Origin: Acidobacteriota bacterium
Lineage (GTDB): Bacteria; Acidobacteriota; Vicinamibacteria; Vicinamibacterales; UBA2999
DNA: 64,000 bases
Direction: 5' to 3'
NCBI GenBank assembly: GCA_947465645.1
Contig: CANIBQ010000018.1
Coordinates: forward strand, 1-64,000
This document shows, piece by piece, positions 17,301 to 24,755 of the stretch (the stretch's first letter is position 1; the number at the start of each line of letters is the position of its first letter). Both the position numbers and the translations under genes were made by a program. The notes beneath the pieces are model-generated. The model was not told the origin of the DNA, made no database searches, and worked only from the letters and a program-made list of their open reading frames with translations.

Positions 17301-17321
17301 GGCTGTTCGCCAAACCTTCAT
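14319..17321 (-). CDS. Oar-like TonB-dependent receptor, subfamily B
   Basis: 1000 residues. The signal peptide is cut near VLGQS, followed by a carboxypeptidase-regulatory-like domain (DTSGAVLPGVTVEAASP) and a plug with SMPGTGRITALAAVIPGA, IYNQLTFQEVVVETSGVG and MNIIQRDGGNVFSG. The barrel ends in VKLGVQLDF. It aligns along its whole length with the receptor at 10332 (shared FKTGVLLRY/FKSGVEYRY, GVNVGYFRTWYG, NLRVGAAHD/NPRIGGAYD), so the two are tandem duplicates split by the DLSGxW gene. AAGGAGA is in front of the start. It has its own likely promoter at 17372-17400 although it is also in line with the gene at 17421. Confidence 0.92.
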   Translation of the reverse strand: MKVWRTAAFVVAAALACVPSEVLGQSATSTITGVVRDTSGAVLPGVTVEAASPALIEKVRSAVTDGEGLYRIVDLRPGDYSVTFTLAGFKTFRRDGMALPANFTAAVNADMSLGALEETITVTGEAPVVDVQSTRQQTQFQRETLESMPGTGRITALAAVIPGAALLTPQQYSVGGVNDSSQFTFSVHGAPTSEPIVDGMSQLVGGLTNGVFIYNQLTFQEVVVETSGVGADRETGGMQMNIIQRDGGNVFSGGMSYSYSGPSLESGNISDGLVARGLRPTQVGGLQKYYDLAFAIGGPVRRDSVWFFSAFRAGDNQQLQQGNFYNKQQGTLFYEADESRPAFTDQWSKDYTLRLTWQVAQKHKIVSATSVQPNCNCFFNLLNPTGGIPWAPEVSAQHRYNPQANTNMSWRYPASNKLLFETMFAYLTNNQQTKRQEETGLAPMVTDTGLNYRYGSRALNLGTTGSYIFVPRWQAQPAFTMSYVTGSHVFKTGVLLRYFHTGDGSRNVNPNQINQARDYTFRNGVPTNVRIWAVPYAWEEDGTDNSFFAQDQWTLSRTTLNLGVRYNDTATSLPEVHLAAGPFVPARVLPAVKNEPHWRNLNLRVGAAHDVGGNGRTALKASLGRYNPALRSTTTNPAAAGISPSTNRTWNDTLFAAGDARRGNFVPDCDLLNPVANGECGPWSDLAFGRNIVPSKNAPDAISGFNRQNYNWQGSVSVQHELSPGVGVNVGYFRTWYGGFLVTDNLATTPGDYDPYCITAPTDSRLSSDVSGKQLCGLYDLRPARFGQVDSLVTQQANYGDHTQIYNGVDATLNARFGQGGQFSGGVSVGRTVDDNCVVVDSPQEAREGYCRNSPPWSAGTQVKFLVVYPLPWGLQTSAIYQNFGGIENGATITATNAQIAPSLGRNLGQCGTAAVCNGTVTIPLDPPGTRFEPRLQQVDIRVSRQFRLDRLRVKGNVDVANLFNAGNVLNLQRQFGPTYLNVLQIMGGRLVKLGVQLDF

Positions 17322-17371
17322 AGACCTGTGTCTCCTTGTATTTATAGCGACGTGAGAATGAGCTCGTGCGG

Positions 17372-17400
17372 ACGCTACACCGCGCCCCTGAGCGTGTCAA
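17372..17400 (-). promoter_or_regulatory. Sigma70-type promoter for TBDT gene
   Basis: On the minus strand TTGACA (17400-17395) is followed after 17 bases by TAGCGT (17377-17372). The -35 is a perfect consensus; the -10 is weak. It lies about 50 bases before the start at 17321 in the gap after the gene at 17421. Confidence 0.45.
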
Positions 17401-17420
17401 GAGAGTCGTAAGCCGTCCGT

Positions 17421-19421
17421 TTATTGCTTGAGCGGTCGAAGTAGATCCATCGCCGCTGCCGCCAGCCGCGCAGGCCCACACTGCTCGGCCGTCTCGCCGT
17501 CCGCGCAGACGTTCTGAAGCACCGTCGCCGGCATCGGCGGCTGCGCCCCCTCGTCGAAAAACACCATGTCCACCCCCACGGTGGGCGGCACGGGGGAGTT
17601 GATCAGGCTCCTCGCCGTCTCGACCAGCACCGCCACTGCCACCGCATCGTCCGAGCGCGCCGCGAGCACCACGCGCGTGGGCTCGCTCTGGAAGAACTGC
17701 GCGGTGACGCTGGCCGGTTGCGATGTGACCTCCTGGGCGATCCCTCCCATTTCGGCGAGGAGAAAGTCGCGGACCTTGCGCTGGCCGGGGGTGCCGGCGC
17801 CACTGGGCCCGTAGCGCAGCAGTTGATCGGCGACGGCGCGCATCTCCTCGCCGTCTACCTCGGTGGGCTCGTCAAACGCCCGGCGCAGGACGCGGGCGGT
17901 CAAGTACTCGACCGGGGAGAAGTTGTCCGTCAGGACTGGGTACGGGGACAACTCGAACCGGCGCGCGACGTCTACGACCTTGTAGCGAAGGAATCGAATG
18001 AGCTGGTCGGGATGCGTGGTCACCGGCGGCCCGAAAACGTCGACCTTCCGGCTGCTGTTGTAGCCGACCAGCGTGATGTTCTGCAGCTGGTCGGTCCGTT
18101 CCGCCGACTCCACCGCGAAGAAATAGCTGTTCGGAAACACCGTCAGGAAGGTCTTGATCTCCGCCATGATCAGTGACGGCTCGCGCCGCGACAGGTCGCC
18201 GATCATGTTGGCGATGAAGACACCCTCGGGGCGCAGCTTGTTCTTGGCCAGCGCGAAGAACTCCTGGGTGGTGAAGTGCGGCGGCACCGAGAAGTAGGAG
18301 TAGTAGACGTCGCCGAAGATCAGGTCGTACTGCGTGTCGGCGTCGTGCAGGTAGCGGCGGCCATCCTCGACGTAGTTGCGCAGCCGGGGATTGTCTGCCG
18401 CGCCGAAGTACTGCTTCGCCAGGTCGAGGAAGGACGGCTCGATCTCCGCGACGTCAACTACCGCGTTGGGGAGCTCGTGGAGGAGCGCCTTGGGGATCGA
18501 ATAGGCGCCGCCGCCGAGCACCAGCGCGTTGTCCACCTTCGGCGTGAAGATCTTATAGAGCGAGTAGTACTTGGTGTAGTCGTACACCAGCTCGCTCGGG
18601 TTGCTGGAGTCGAGGAACATCGCCCCCGACTCGCTGCGGTCGAGGAGCAGGAACCGCGCCGGCCGTCCCAGGTACCCGCCCTCATACACCGTGATCCGCT
18701 GGTAGACGCCGTCGGTGCGATAGACGATTGTCTCGTCCTCGGCGGCCGGTTCGGCGGCGAAGCGCGGGGCGCCGAACACCAGGACCGCCGCGATCAGTGC
18801 CGAGGTGTAGAGCTTCCGGGTCCTCACCCCGAGGATCAGGAGCGGCACGAAGCCGAGCGCGAACAGCAGCACGCCCACCGCGATCAGCACGCGATCGATC
18901 CCGACGTTGGGGATCAGCACGAAGCCCGCGAGCAGGCTTCCGGTGATGCTGCCGAGGGTGGACCAGAAGAAGATCGTGCCCGCGACGCTGCCCACACCCT
19001 GGTTCGGGAAGTGCAGGCTCTGGAGCTTCACCGCGTAGGGCGACAGCATGCCGAGCAGGAGCGCCGGCAGCAGAAACAGCAGCGCCGCGGAGACCAGCGG
19101 GCCGACCTCGATCGAGAGCGATTCGCTCAGCGCCGGCAGCGCCAGCGTGCCGAGGAAATAGAACAGCAGCAGCACCAGGCCGCTGCTGAGGATCAGGCCG
19201 AAGAACCATTGCAGCGTCGGGCGGCGATCGGCGGCGATCCCGCCGACGTAGTAGCCCAGGCTCAGCGCGAATAACACCACGCTGATGACGCTCGAGACGG
19301 TGAAGATCGTGTTCCCGTAATAGGGCGACAGCACGCGGACGGCGAGCACCTCGACGACGAGGACGCTCGCCCCCGTGAGGAACACGATCAGCGGGAGCAG
19401 GAAGCGGTGAATCGCCGGCAT
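17421..19421 (-). CDS. Membrane-bound spermidine-synthase-like protein with C-terminal peptidase-like domain
   Basis: 666 residues. About 1-225 form seven or more hydrophobic segments (e.g. GASVLVVEVLAVRVLSPYYG). About 230-520 resemble aminopropyltransferase/SAM-binding proteins: ALVLGGGAYSIPKAL, VDVAEIEPSFLDLA, VEDGRRYL, YDLIFGDVYYS. The last about 120 residues look like an M28 / glutaminyl-cyclase-type peptidase core (YGPSGAGTPGQRKVRDFL, then SDDAVAVAVLVETAR and VDMVFFDEG). The first metal ligands expected there are replaced (VVLAARSDD instead of a His-containing strand), so this part is probably not a working peptidase. It follows the cytochrome gene by 12 bases. Whether it makes polyamines or modifies another molecule is unknown. 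Confidence 0.82.
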   Translation of the reverse strand: MPAIHRFLLPLIVFLTGASVLVVEVLAVRVLSPYYGNTIFTVSSVISVVLFALSLGYYVGGIAADRRPTLQWFFGLILSSGLVLLLFYFLGTLALPALSESLSIEVGPLVSAALLFLLPALLLGMLSPYAVKLQSLHFPNQGVGSVAGTIFFWSTLGSITGSLLAGFVLIPNVGIDRVLIAVGVLLFALGFVPLLILGVRTRKLYTSALIAAVLVFGAPRFAAEPAAEDETIVYRTDGVYQRITVYEGGYLGRPARFLLLDRSESGAMFLDSSNPSELVYDYTKYYSLYKIFTPKVDNALVLGGGAYSIPKALLHELPNAVVDVAEIEPSFLDLAKQYFGAADNPRLRNYVEDGRRYLHDADTQYDLIFGDVYYSYFSVPPHFTTQEFFALAKNKLRPEGVFIANMIGDLSRREPSLIMAEIKTFLTVFPNSYFFAVESAERTDQLQNITLVGYNSSRKVDVFGPPVTTHPDQLIRFLRYKVVDVARRFELSPYPVLTDNFSPVEYLTARVLRRAFDEPTEVDGEEMRAVADQLLRYGPSGAGTPGQRKVRDFLLAEMGGIAQEVTSQPASVTAQFFQSEPTRVVLAARSDDAVAVAVLVETARSLINSPVPPTVGVDMVFFDEGAQPPMPATVLQNVCADGETAEQCGPARLAAAAMDLLRPLKQ

Positions 19422-19433
19422 TGCGACCGACCG

Positions 19434-20642
19434 CTAGCGCGCCGGCGCGGCCGGGGCTGCCGGGGCTGACGGTGCCGCAGGGCGGGCGAAGCGGGCCGCG
19501 TCCACCGGCACGTTCGCCTGCACGTCCTCGATTTCGAACTTGCCTTGCCCGGACTGCCACGCCCACGTCCACTTGAACGGCATCTTGACGCCGGCGACGT
19601 CCTTGTAGTCGTCGTAGTCAATCTGCGTCATGTTGCGGCCGAGGGCACCCTCGGTGTACCGGATCTGCCGGACCAGCAGGAATGATTCCGAGTCGAAGTA
19701 CAGCTTCACGGGGAGGCCGCTCGCCGAGGTCCCCTGGATGACGTACAGATCCTTGTCGTCGCCGAGGGTAGCGGGCATGGCGCCGCGCCAATCGGTGAGA
19801 AACGCTTTCACGTCGAGCGGGAATGCGAACTGCCCGTCGAGCCGCGCGCCCTCGAGCTCGCCGCCGAACAACTGGCGCAGCGGAATCGGCGTTTCCGCGT
19901 CGGGCACCGCGCTCCAGGCGTCACGTCCGTTGTAGACCGAGGAGCTCAGGCCGTTGCGCGTCCGGATCACCTTCGCGAGCTGGTCCGGCGACTTCGCGTA
20001 GATCTCGACCGGCACCGTCTCCGCGTCGCCGTAGCCGATGTAGTTGCCCTTGGCGACGAAGCTCGTGAGGCGGCGGACACGATCCGCCCCGCCGATCGCG
20101 TCGATGTACTTGGCGAGCACCTCGTCTACCGTCGGCGACCCGGGCGCCTGGCGCGCCACCATGTCAGGCTCATCGGTGGTCGGCGTGCCGTAGACGGCGT
20201 CCAGTTTCGTGTTCGTCGCCGGGATGTTCCGGCCGTTGTGGCACGAGACGCAGGTGACGACGCGGCGTCCCGCGAAGTTGGTGCGGTTGATCGCGTTCAT
20301 CATCACGATCATGCGGCGGGCCATCTGCTTCTTGTCGTTGTCCCTGGCGTACTCGGCCCAGCCGCCGCCGCCTTCGCCGAGGTGGCAGTAGGTGCAGTTC
20401 ACCGCCAGCGCGTTGGAGATGAACCCCATGGATCCAAGGAATTCGTCGACCGGGACGCCCTTCATCACCTGGATGTTCTTGAAGACCTCTTCGGCCATCG
20501 GTTGCCGTGGCGGCGGCGGAGCCTGCGCCGCCTGCGCCGGGGCTTCGGCGCCTGAACCCGCGGCGCGCACCGCGCCGGCCAGAAAAACGGCCGTCAGCAG
20601 CGCCACGGCGCCGGAAATCATCCAGTGTGTCCTGCGGGTCAT
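19434..20642 (-). CDS. Diheme c-type cytochrome, reaction-centre-cytochrome-like family
   Basis: 402 residues from ATG at 20642 (GGAG 6-9 bases upstream); the frame stays open further upstream but that part has no signal-like sequence. One N-terminal hydrophobic segment (HWMISGAVALLTAVFLAG) is a signal peptide or anchor. The heme c motifs are CTYCH (83-87) and CVSCH (131-135), flanked by EEVFKNIQVMKGVPVDEF and MMNAINRTNF. The second half (from about 175) is the same beta-rich domain as in the cytochrome at 4525, ending in Pro/Ala-rich repeats. It is the first gene of the minus-strand run down to 10332. A membrane-tethered or soluble periplasmic electron carrier is the likely role. Confidence 0.87.
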   Translation of the reverse strand: MTRRTHWMISGAVALLTAVFLAGAVRAAGSGAEAPAQAAQAPPPPRQPMAEEVFKNIQVMKGVPVDEFLGSMGFISNALAVNCTYCHLGEGGGGWAEYARDNDKKQMARRMIVMMNAINRTNFAGRRVVTCVSCHNGRNIPATNTKLDAVYGTPTTDEPDMVARQAPGSPTVDEVLAKYIDAIGGADRVRRLTSFVAKGNYIGYGDAETVPVEIYAKSPDQLAKVIRTRNGLSSSVYNGRDAWSAVPDAETPIPLRQLFGGELEGARLDGQFAFPLDVKAFLTDWRGAMPATLGDDKDLYVIQGTSASGLPVKLYFDSESFLLVRQIRYTEGALGRNMTQIDYDDYKDVAGVKMPFKWTWAWQSGQGKFEIEDVQANVPVDAARFARPAAPSAPAAPAAPAR

Positions 20643-20851
20643 TCTCGCTCCATCGATTGCCCGTAAAGCGCGGTCGCTAACGGAGTTGCGCGACGACTCT
20701 ACCATAGGCACAGCGGTGCGACCGTGCCGCCTCGACAGTGTAGACAAGGGGGTTGCCGAGGACGTATTCTCCGAGTCGCACTACTGTATTCGTCCGCCCG
20801 CTCTTACTCGCGACACTGTTTCCTCGCGACGACCCATTGGAGGGTTTGCAG

Positions 20852-21217
20852 ATGACGAAGCCGTTTCTCGCCGTGGCTCTTGGTGTTGTGCTCGCCTCGG
20901 GTGCCGTCCTCGCGCACCACGGTGGCAACCTGTACGACACCACCAAGGCTGTCGAACTGAAGGCCACCATCACCAAGTTCGAATGGGGTACCCCGCACAA
21001 CCAGATTTACTTCGACGTGAAGACCGAGAAGGGCGACGTCCAGAAGTGGGTCGGCTCGACCGAGCCCGCGGGCGTGATGCTGGAACGCGGCTGGACCCGC
21101 CGGTCGCTCGTGCCCGGCGAAGCCGTCACGGTCTTCATCTTCGCCGCCAAGAACGGCGCGACCGTCGGCAACATCCAGAGCGTGGTCAAGGCAGACGGGA
21201 AAAAGCTCGGGTCATGA
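20852..21217 (+). CDS. DUF6152 family exported protein
   Basis: 121 residues from ATG at 20852, with GGAGGG 8 bases upstream; an upstream in-frame start at 20753 would bury the signal peptide. Cleavage after V-L-A leaves His22-His23-Gly-Gly. The usual NPH is TPH here (47-49), the only such variant in the window. GWTRRSLVPGEAVTVF follows, then a short tail. The stop overlaps the start of the next gene in an ATGA, so translation is coupled. Confidence 0.88.
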   Translation: MTKPFLAVALGVVLASGAVLAHHGGNLYDTTKAVELKATITKFEWGTPHNQIYFDVKTEKGDVQKWVGSTEPAGVMLERGWTRRSLVPGEAVTVFIFAAKNGATVGNIQSVVKADGKKLGS

Positions 21218-22095
21218 GCGCCCGATTCTTCTCCGTCGTTGCGCTCGTGACGGCGATTGCCCTCCCGGCCTCGGCCGGGGCGCAGGCGCCCGCGTCCCCC
21301 GAATCCATCCTGCCGCCGATGGACGTGACGACGCTGAAGAACTACCTGCCGACGACGCGCCCGGCTGGCGTCAAGTCGGCGGTGCCGGATCTATCGGGCG
21401 ACTGGGGCCCTGATACCAAGCGCGGCGGGTTCGGGCAGAGCCTGAGCGCCGCCGACCCGGGCGGCAGGATGCGCGGCAAGGAGCCGGACATCAAGTACCT
21501 GCCGTGGGCCCTTCAGCGGACGCTGGCCGAAGTGCCGCCGACCGGACCTGACGCGAGGTACGAGGCGACCACCGACCCCCAGATGCACTTCTGCGAGCCG
21601 CACGGCGTCGGCCGCGTCTTCATGCACCCGGTGAAGATCCGGTTCGTCCAGACCCCGGAGGCGGTCTACCTCCTCCATGAGATGGGGGCGGCGTTCAGGA
21701 TGATCCGGATGAACGAGAATCACCCGGAGGATCCCGATCCGCAGTACTGGGGTCATTCGATCGGCTGGTACGAGAACGGCGACACGCTGGTCGTCGACAC
21801 CGTCGGCTACAACGATCGTTCATGGCTCGACCAGGTCGGCCATCCCCACACCGAGAAACTCCACACCGTCGAGCGCTACAGGAAGGTGGACGCGAACACC
21901 CTCGAATTCGACATCGTCGTCGACGATCCGGGGGCCTACGCCGCGCCGTGGCCGGGCCACCGCAACTTCACGAAGTCGACGACGGGCTTCATGCGCTATA
22001 TGTGGATTTGTTCGGTGCGCGACAACGTGGCGCACTACGAGAAGACGACGGGCGCGGCCAACGACGGCGCGACGACGTTCAAAAAAGAAGAATAG
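21214..22095 (+). CDS. DLSGxW-family exported protein, translationally coupled
   Basis: 293 residues starting at ATG 21214 inside the ATGA overlap with the DUF6152 gene. The frame is open far upstream, but the signal peptide (FFSVVALVTAIALPASAGAQ) begins here. Motifs are PDLSGDWGPD, DPQMHFCEPHGVGRVFMHP, the unusual MIRMNENHPEDPDPQYWGHSIG in place of the DGR block, YENGDTLVVDTVGYNDRSWLDQVGHPHTE, IVVDDPGAYAAPW and MWICSVRDN. The CEP, GHSIGWYENGDTL and CSVRDN signatures are shared with the minus-strand gene at 23921, which has no partner. A loop between 65 and 100 (GRMRGKEPDIKYLPW) is also specific to these two. Confidence 0.87.
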   Translation: MSARFFSVVALVTAIALPASAGAQAPASPESILPPMDVTTLKNYLPTTRPAGVKSAVPDLSGDWGPDTKRGGFGQSLSAADPGGRMRGKEPDIKYLPWALQRTLAEVPPTGPDARYEATTDPQMHFCEPHGVGRVFMHPVKIRFVQTPEAVYLLHEMGAAFRMIRMNENHPEDPDPQYWGHSIGWYENGDTLVVDTVGYNDRSWLDQVGHPHTEKLHTVERYRKVDANTLEFDIVVDDPGAYAAPWPGHRNFTKSTTGFMRYMWICSVRDNVAHYEKTTGAANDGATTFKKEE

Positions 22096-22103
22096 CGGCG
22101 CAG

Positions 22104-22700
22104 CTAATCGACGATGTAGGTCTGCGAGCCTGAGTCAGGGAACACCCTGAAGCTGGCCGTCCGGCCGAAGGCGTCGATGGCGGTCATCGTGTAGCTGATC
22201 ATCCCCGTCGTCGCGTCCTGGGGAACAACCCAGAACCCCGTCCAGAGCTCCGTCGGAGGCCGCACGTAGCCGCGGGGTGCGGGGACGTTGGGGCCGGCTT
22301 CGCCGCGGTAGCGCATCGGTTCGTCCACCGTCCTGCCGTTGTACGAGACGTGCGCGGTGATCGTGGCCGTCTGTTCCGTCTCCCCCGTACCGCCGTCGAT
22401 CGCCGTCATGCGGAAGCCCATGCGCATGCCGCGCTTGAATCGGCTCATCAGGATGCAGTTGATCGGATTGGCGGGCGTGTCGAAGAGGGCGGTATCGCCC
22501 CAGATGATCAGCTTGCCTGTCCCGTGGCCGGGTTGCTTGGCCATCACCGGCGCCGGGGCACGGCCGCGCCCGGGCGCGGCGCCTTGTACCGGGCCTGCGC
22601 CCTGTCGTCCTGCCGGTGCGGTCTGCGCGACGAGCACCGCCGTGAACATCGTGACGGCCGCAAGACAGATCGGGACTGCGAGGCGGGACGGCTTCTTCAT
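22104..22700 (-). CDS. Exported protein of unknown function
   Basis: 198 residues. The signal peptide (AVPICLAAVTMFTAVLVAQ) is followed by a Gly/Ala/Arg/Pro-rich linker. The domain has KLIIWGDTALFDTPANPINC, RMGFRMTAIDGGTGETEQTATITAHVSY, LWTGFWVVPQDATTG and MISYTMTAIDAFGRTASFRVF. The MTAIDxxGRTA and strand pattern suggest an Ig-like beta-sandwich, with one cysteine. I do not recognise the family. It stands alone, convergent with the DLSGxW gene (8-base gap) and divergent from the DUF6152 gene at 22768; in this island a role in the same envelope system is possible. Confidence 0.75.
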   Translation of the reverse strand: MKKPSRLAVPICLAAVTMFTAVLVAQTAPAGRQGAGPVQGAAPGRGRAPAPVMAKQPGHGTGKLIIWGDTALFDTPANPINCILMSRFKRGMRMGFRMTAIDGGTGETEQTATITAHVSYNGRTVDEPMRYRGEAGPNVPAPRGYVRPPTELWTGFWVVPQDATTGMISYTMTAIDAFGRTASFRVFPDSGSQTYIVD

Positions 22701-22767
22701 ACGGCGGGACTATAGCCCATTTTCACAGGGCTTTACACCCGCCAGGTGAGGGTATAGATTGCGCCCC

Positions 22768-23124
22768 ATGCGAAGGAATGTCCTGGCGGCGTGCGTCCTG
22801 TTCGCGATCGCGGCGCCTCTCCACGCCCACCACGGCGATACCAACTTCGAGCTCACCAAGGAGACCAGCGTCGAGGGCGTCGTCACGGATTTCAAGTTCG
22901 TGAATCCGCACATCCTGATCACCTTCGAGGTCACCGACGCCGGCACCGTCACGAAATGGATGGCGCAGGGCACAAGCCCGAACATGCTCGTGCACCGCGG
23001 CTGGACCCACACCACGATCAAGCCGGGCGACAAGATTGCGCTGACCGGCAATCGCGCCAGGAACGGCGCCCCGGCGATGAAGGTCGGCAAACTTCTCGTC
23101 AACGGGAAAGACCCGAACCAGTGA
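22768..23124 (+). CDS. DUF6152 family exported protein
   Basis: 118 residues from ATG at 22768. A TTG three codons earlier (22759) has the better spacing to GAGGG (22748-22752), so the true start may be there; the mature protein is the same. Cleavage after L-H-A gives His21-His22-Gly-Asp. NPH is at 46-48 (FVNPHILITF), and GWTHTTIKPGDKIALTG with a short basic tail follows. The stop lies within GTGA, the start of the next gene. Confidence 0.87.
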   Translation: MRRNVLAACVLFAIAAPLHAHHGDTNFELTKETSVEGVVTDFKFVNPHILITFEVTDAGTVTKWMAQGTSPNMLVHRGWTHTTIKPGDKIALTGNRARNGAPAMKVGKLLVNGKDPNQ

Positions 23125-23858
23125 CGCGAATCCTCACCCTTCTCATCACGCTTGCGATGTCGGGCACCGCGTTCGCCCAGGCGGCGCCGCCGGCGGATCT
23201 GTCCGGATTGTGGCTGCGCGAGGTGACCCCCGACATGCGCGGCTGGTACCTGCATGGCTTCCAGGCGGGGGAGCCGGCGATGACGCCCTTCGGGGAGGCG
23301 AAGTACAAGGAGGCCAGGTCCTCTTTCGGATCGCGGCAGGTGCCGGTCGAGCAGACCAACGACCCCGTCTACAACGGCTGCCATCCGCCCGGTGTGCCGC
23401 GGGCGTACATCCATCCGTTCCCGATCCAGATCGTCAACGTACCCGGGCGCGAGGTGATCATCCTCTACGAGTACGACCACCTGGTCCGGCACGTCTACAC
23501 CGACGGGCGGCCCCACGACACGAGTCCGGGCCCGACGTGGATGGGCGACTCGATCGGTAAATGGGAAGGCGACACGCTGGTCGTCGATACGGTCGGATTC
23601 AACGACAAGACGTGGGTTGACCGGCTGGGGCACCCGCACACCGAGGATCTTCACATCGTCGAGCGCATCCGGCGCGTGGCGCCAGACACGCTGCAGATCG
23701 ATCTAACGATCAACGATCCAAAGATCTACTCGAAGCCGTGGACCGCGCAGATGCGCTTCACGCGGCGGCCCAACTCGTGGCGGATGCTGGAGCTGGCGTG
23801 CGAAGACGACGCGAGCTTCGACGAGTTCGAGAAGCTCACGGCGCAGCCCGCCAAGTAA
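23121..23858 (+). CDS. DLSGxW-family exported protein, GTG start, translationally coupled
   Basis: 245 residues, the shortest typical family member here. GTG at 23121 overlaps the DUF6152 stop by 4 bases, and the signal peptide (RILTLLITLAMSGTAFAQ) starts there. Motifs are ADLSGLWLREV, MTPFGEAKYKEAR, NDPVYNGCHPPGVPRAYIHPF, HVYTDGRPH, MGDSIGKWEGDTLVVDTVGFNDKTWVDRLGHPHTE, INDPKIYSKPWTAQ and LELACEDDASFDEF. It has the cleanest consensus of the WEGDTLVVDTVGFNDKTW block in the window and makes a good query for family searches. A pair of 25-base direct repeats follows its stop. Confidence 0.87.
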   Translation: MTRILTLLITLAMSGTAFAQAAPPADLSGLWLREVTPDMRGWYLHGFQAGEPAMTPFGEAKYKEARSSFGSRQVPVEQTNDPVYNGCHPPGVPRAYIHPFPIQIVNVPGREVIILYEYDHLVRHVYTDGRPHDTSPGPTWMGDSIGKWEGDTLVVDTVGFNDKTWVDRLGHPHTEDLHIVERIRRVAPDTLQIDLTINDPKIYSKPWTAQMRFTRRPNSWRMLELACEDDASFDEFEKLTAQPAK

Positions 23859-23911
23859 CCCTGGGCGCCGAAGCCTTGGCGAATGGCCCTGGGCGCCGAA
23901 GCCTTGGCGAA
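23859..23911. repeat. Two 25-base direct repeats
   Basis: CCCTGGGCGCCGAAGCCTTG and the next five bases occur at 23859-23883 and again at 23887-23911, in the gap between convergent genes. Each copy contains the imperfect palindrome CGCCGAAGCCTTGGCG. It resembles short intergenic repeats and differs from the GTAG-headed palindromes elsewhere in the window. Confidence 0.6.
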
Positions 23912-23920
23912 GGCGGCGGC

Positions 23921-24703
23921 TTATTTCGCGGGGGTCGCGGCCGTGTCGAGCAGCGTGTTGGTGAACGTCGAGTTGTCACGCACCGAGCAGTTCCACGGGC
24001 TCTGCATGAACGGCACCTTCGACTGCTGGAACACCCGCTTGAGGCCGAACGGCTTCGTGTACGCGCCCGGGTCGTCGATGGTGACGTCGTATTCGAGCTT
24101 GTCAGGGTCGAGCCGCCGGTAGCGCTCGATCACGTGCAGCTTCTCGGTGGTCGGCTTTCCCTGCTGGTCCAGCCAGGTCCTGCCGTTGGTGCCGATGATG
24201 TCGACGACGAGGGTGTTGCCGTTCTCGTAGTGGCCGATCGCGTCGCCCCAGTAGGTCGGATCCAGATCCTCGAGCGGCGGGTGCGCGCTGTTCAACCGGA
24301 CGATCCGGAACTGCTGCATCACCTCGTGCAGGATCAGGACCTTGTCGGGAAGCTGCACGAACGACGTCCTGCCGGGGTGCGCGTAGACGCGGATGGGACC
24401 GTTCGGCTCGCAGTACCGGATCCAGGGATCGGTGGTCTTGTCGGGTTGGCCGAAGGGGCCGGTCGGAGGGATTTCGGAGAGCATCTTTTCGCGCGCCCAG
24501 GGCTGATAGGGAATGTCCGGTTCCTGGCCTCGCGCCTTGCCCGGGGGGTCGATCGTGCTGACGCTCATCAGCGGGCGGCCAAGCCACGTGCCCGACAGGT
24601 CCGGGATGCCCGACGCGTTGGCGGGGCCCTGGGCGTTGACGGCGGCGGTGGCGGTGAGAGCTCCGGCCAGCGCGCACGCAAAAAGAAACACCCGATGCCG
24701 CAT
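23921..24703 (-). CDS. DLSGxW-family exported protein, unpaired
   Basis: 260 residues. The signal peptide (VFLFACALAGALTATAAVNAQ) is followed by PDLSGTWLGRPL, ARGQEPDIPYQPWAREKML, DPWIRYCEPNGPIRVYAHPG, RIVRLNSAHPPLEDLDPTYWG, HYENGNTLVVDIIGTNGRTWLDQQGKPTTEKLHVIERYRR, TIDDPGAYTKPF and WNCSVRDNSTF. It belongs to the same subgroup as 21214-22095 (EPDIxYxPW loop, CSVRDN end, no DGR motif) but is on the other strand with no adjacent DUF6152 gene. It is divergent from the NHL-repeat gene at 24756. Confidence 0.85.
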   Translation of the reverse strand: MRHRVFLFACALAGALTATAAVNAQGPANASGIPDLSGTWLGRPLMSVSTIDPPGKARGQEPDIPYQPWAREKMLSEIPPTGPFGQPDKTTDPWIRYCEPNGPIRVYAHPGRTSFVQLPDKVLILHEVMQQFRIVRLNSAHPPLEDLDPTYWGDAIGHYENGNTLVVDIIGTNGRTWLDQQGKPTTEKLHVIERYRRLDPDKLEYDVTIDDPGAYTKPFGLKRVFQQSKVPFMQSPWNCSVRDNSTFTNTLLDTAATPAK

Positions 24704-24755
24704 GCCGCGTAGTCTATACCGCGTAGTTTGCGCCTACAACGCCAGGAGCCGATAG

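Noticed and set aside
4525..20642. Photosynthesis gene cluster suggested by the reaction-centre-type cytochromes
   Set aside because: No reaction-centre, bacteriochlorophyll or carotenoid genes are present. This cytochrome family is common in non-phototrophs and the label is only by homology.
20392..21213. Upstream extension of the DLSGxW gene at 21214, giving a 567-residue frame
   Set aside because: It runs antisense through the cytochrome start and in another frame through the DUF6152 gene. The signal peptide and ATGA overlap fix the start at 21214.
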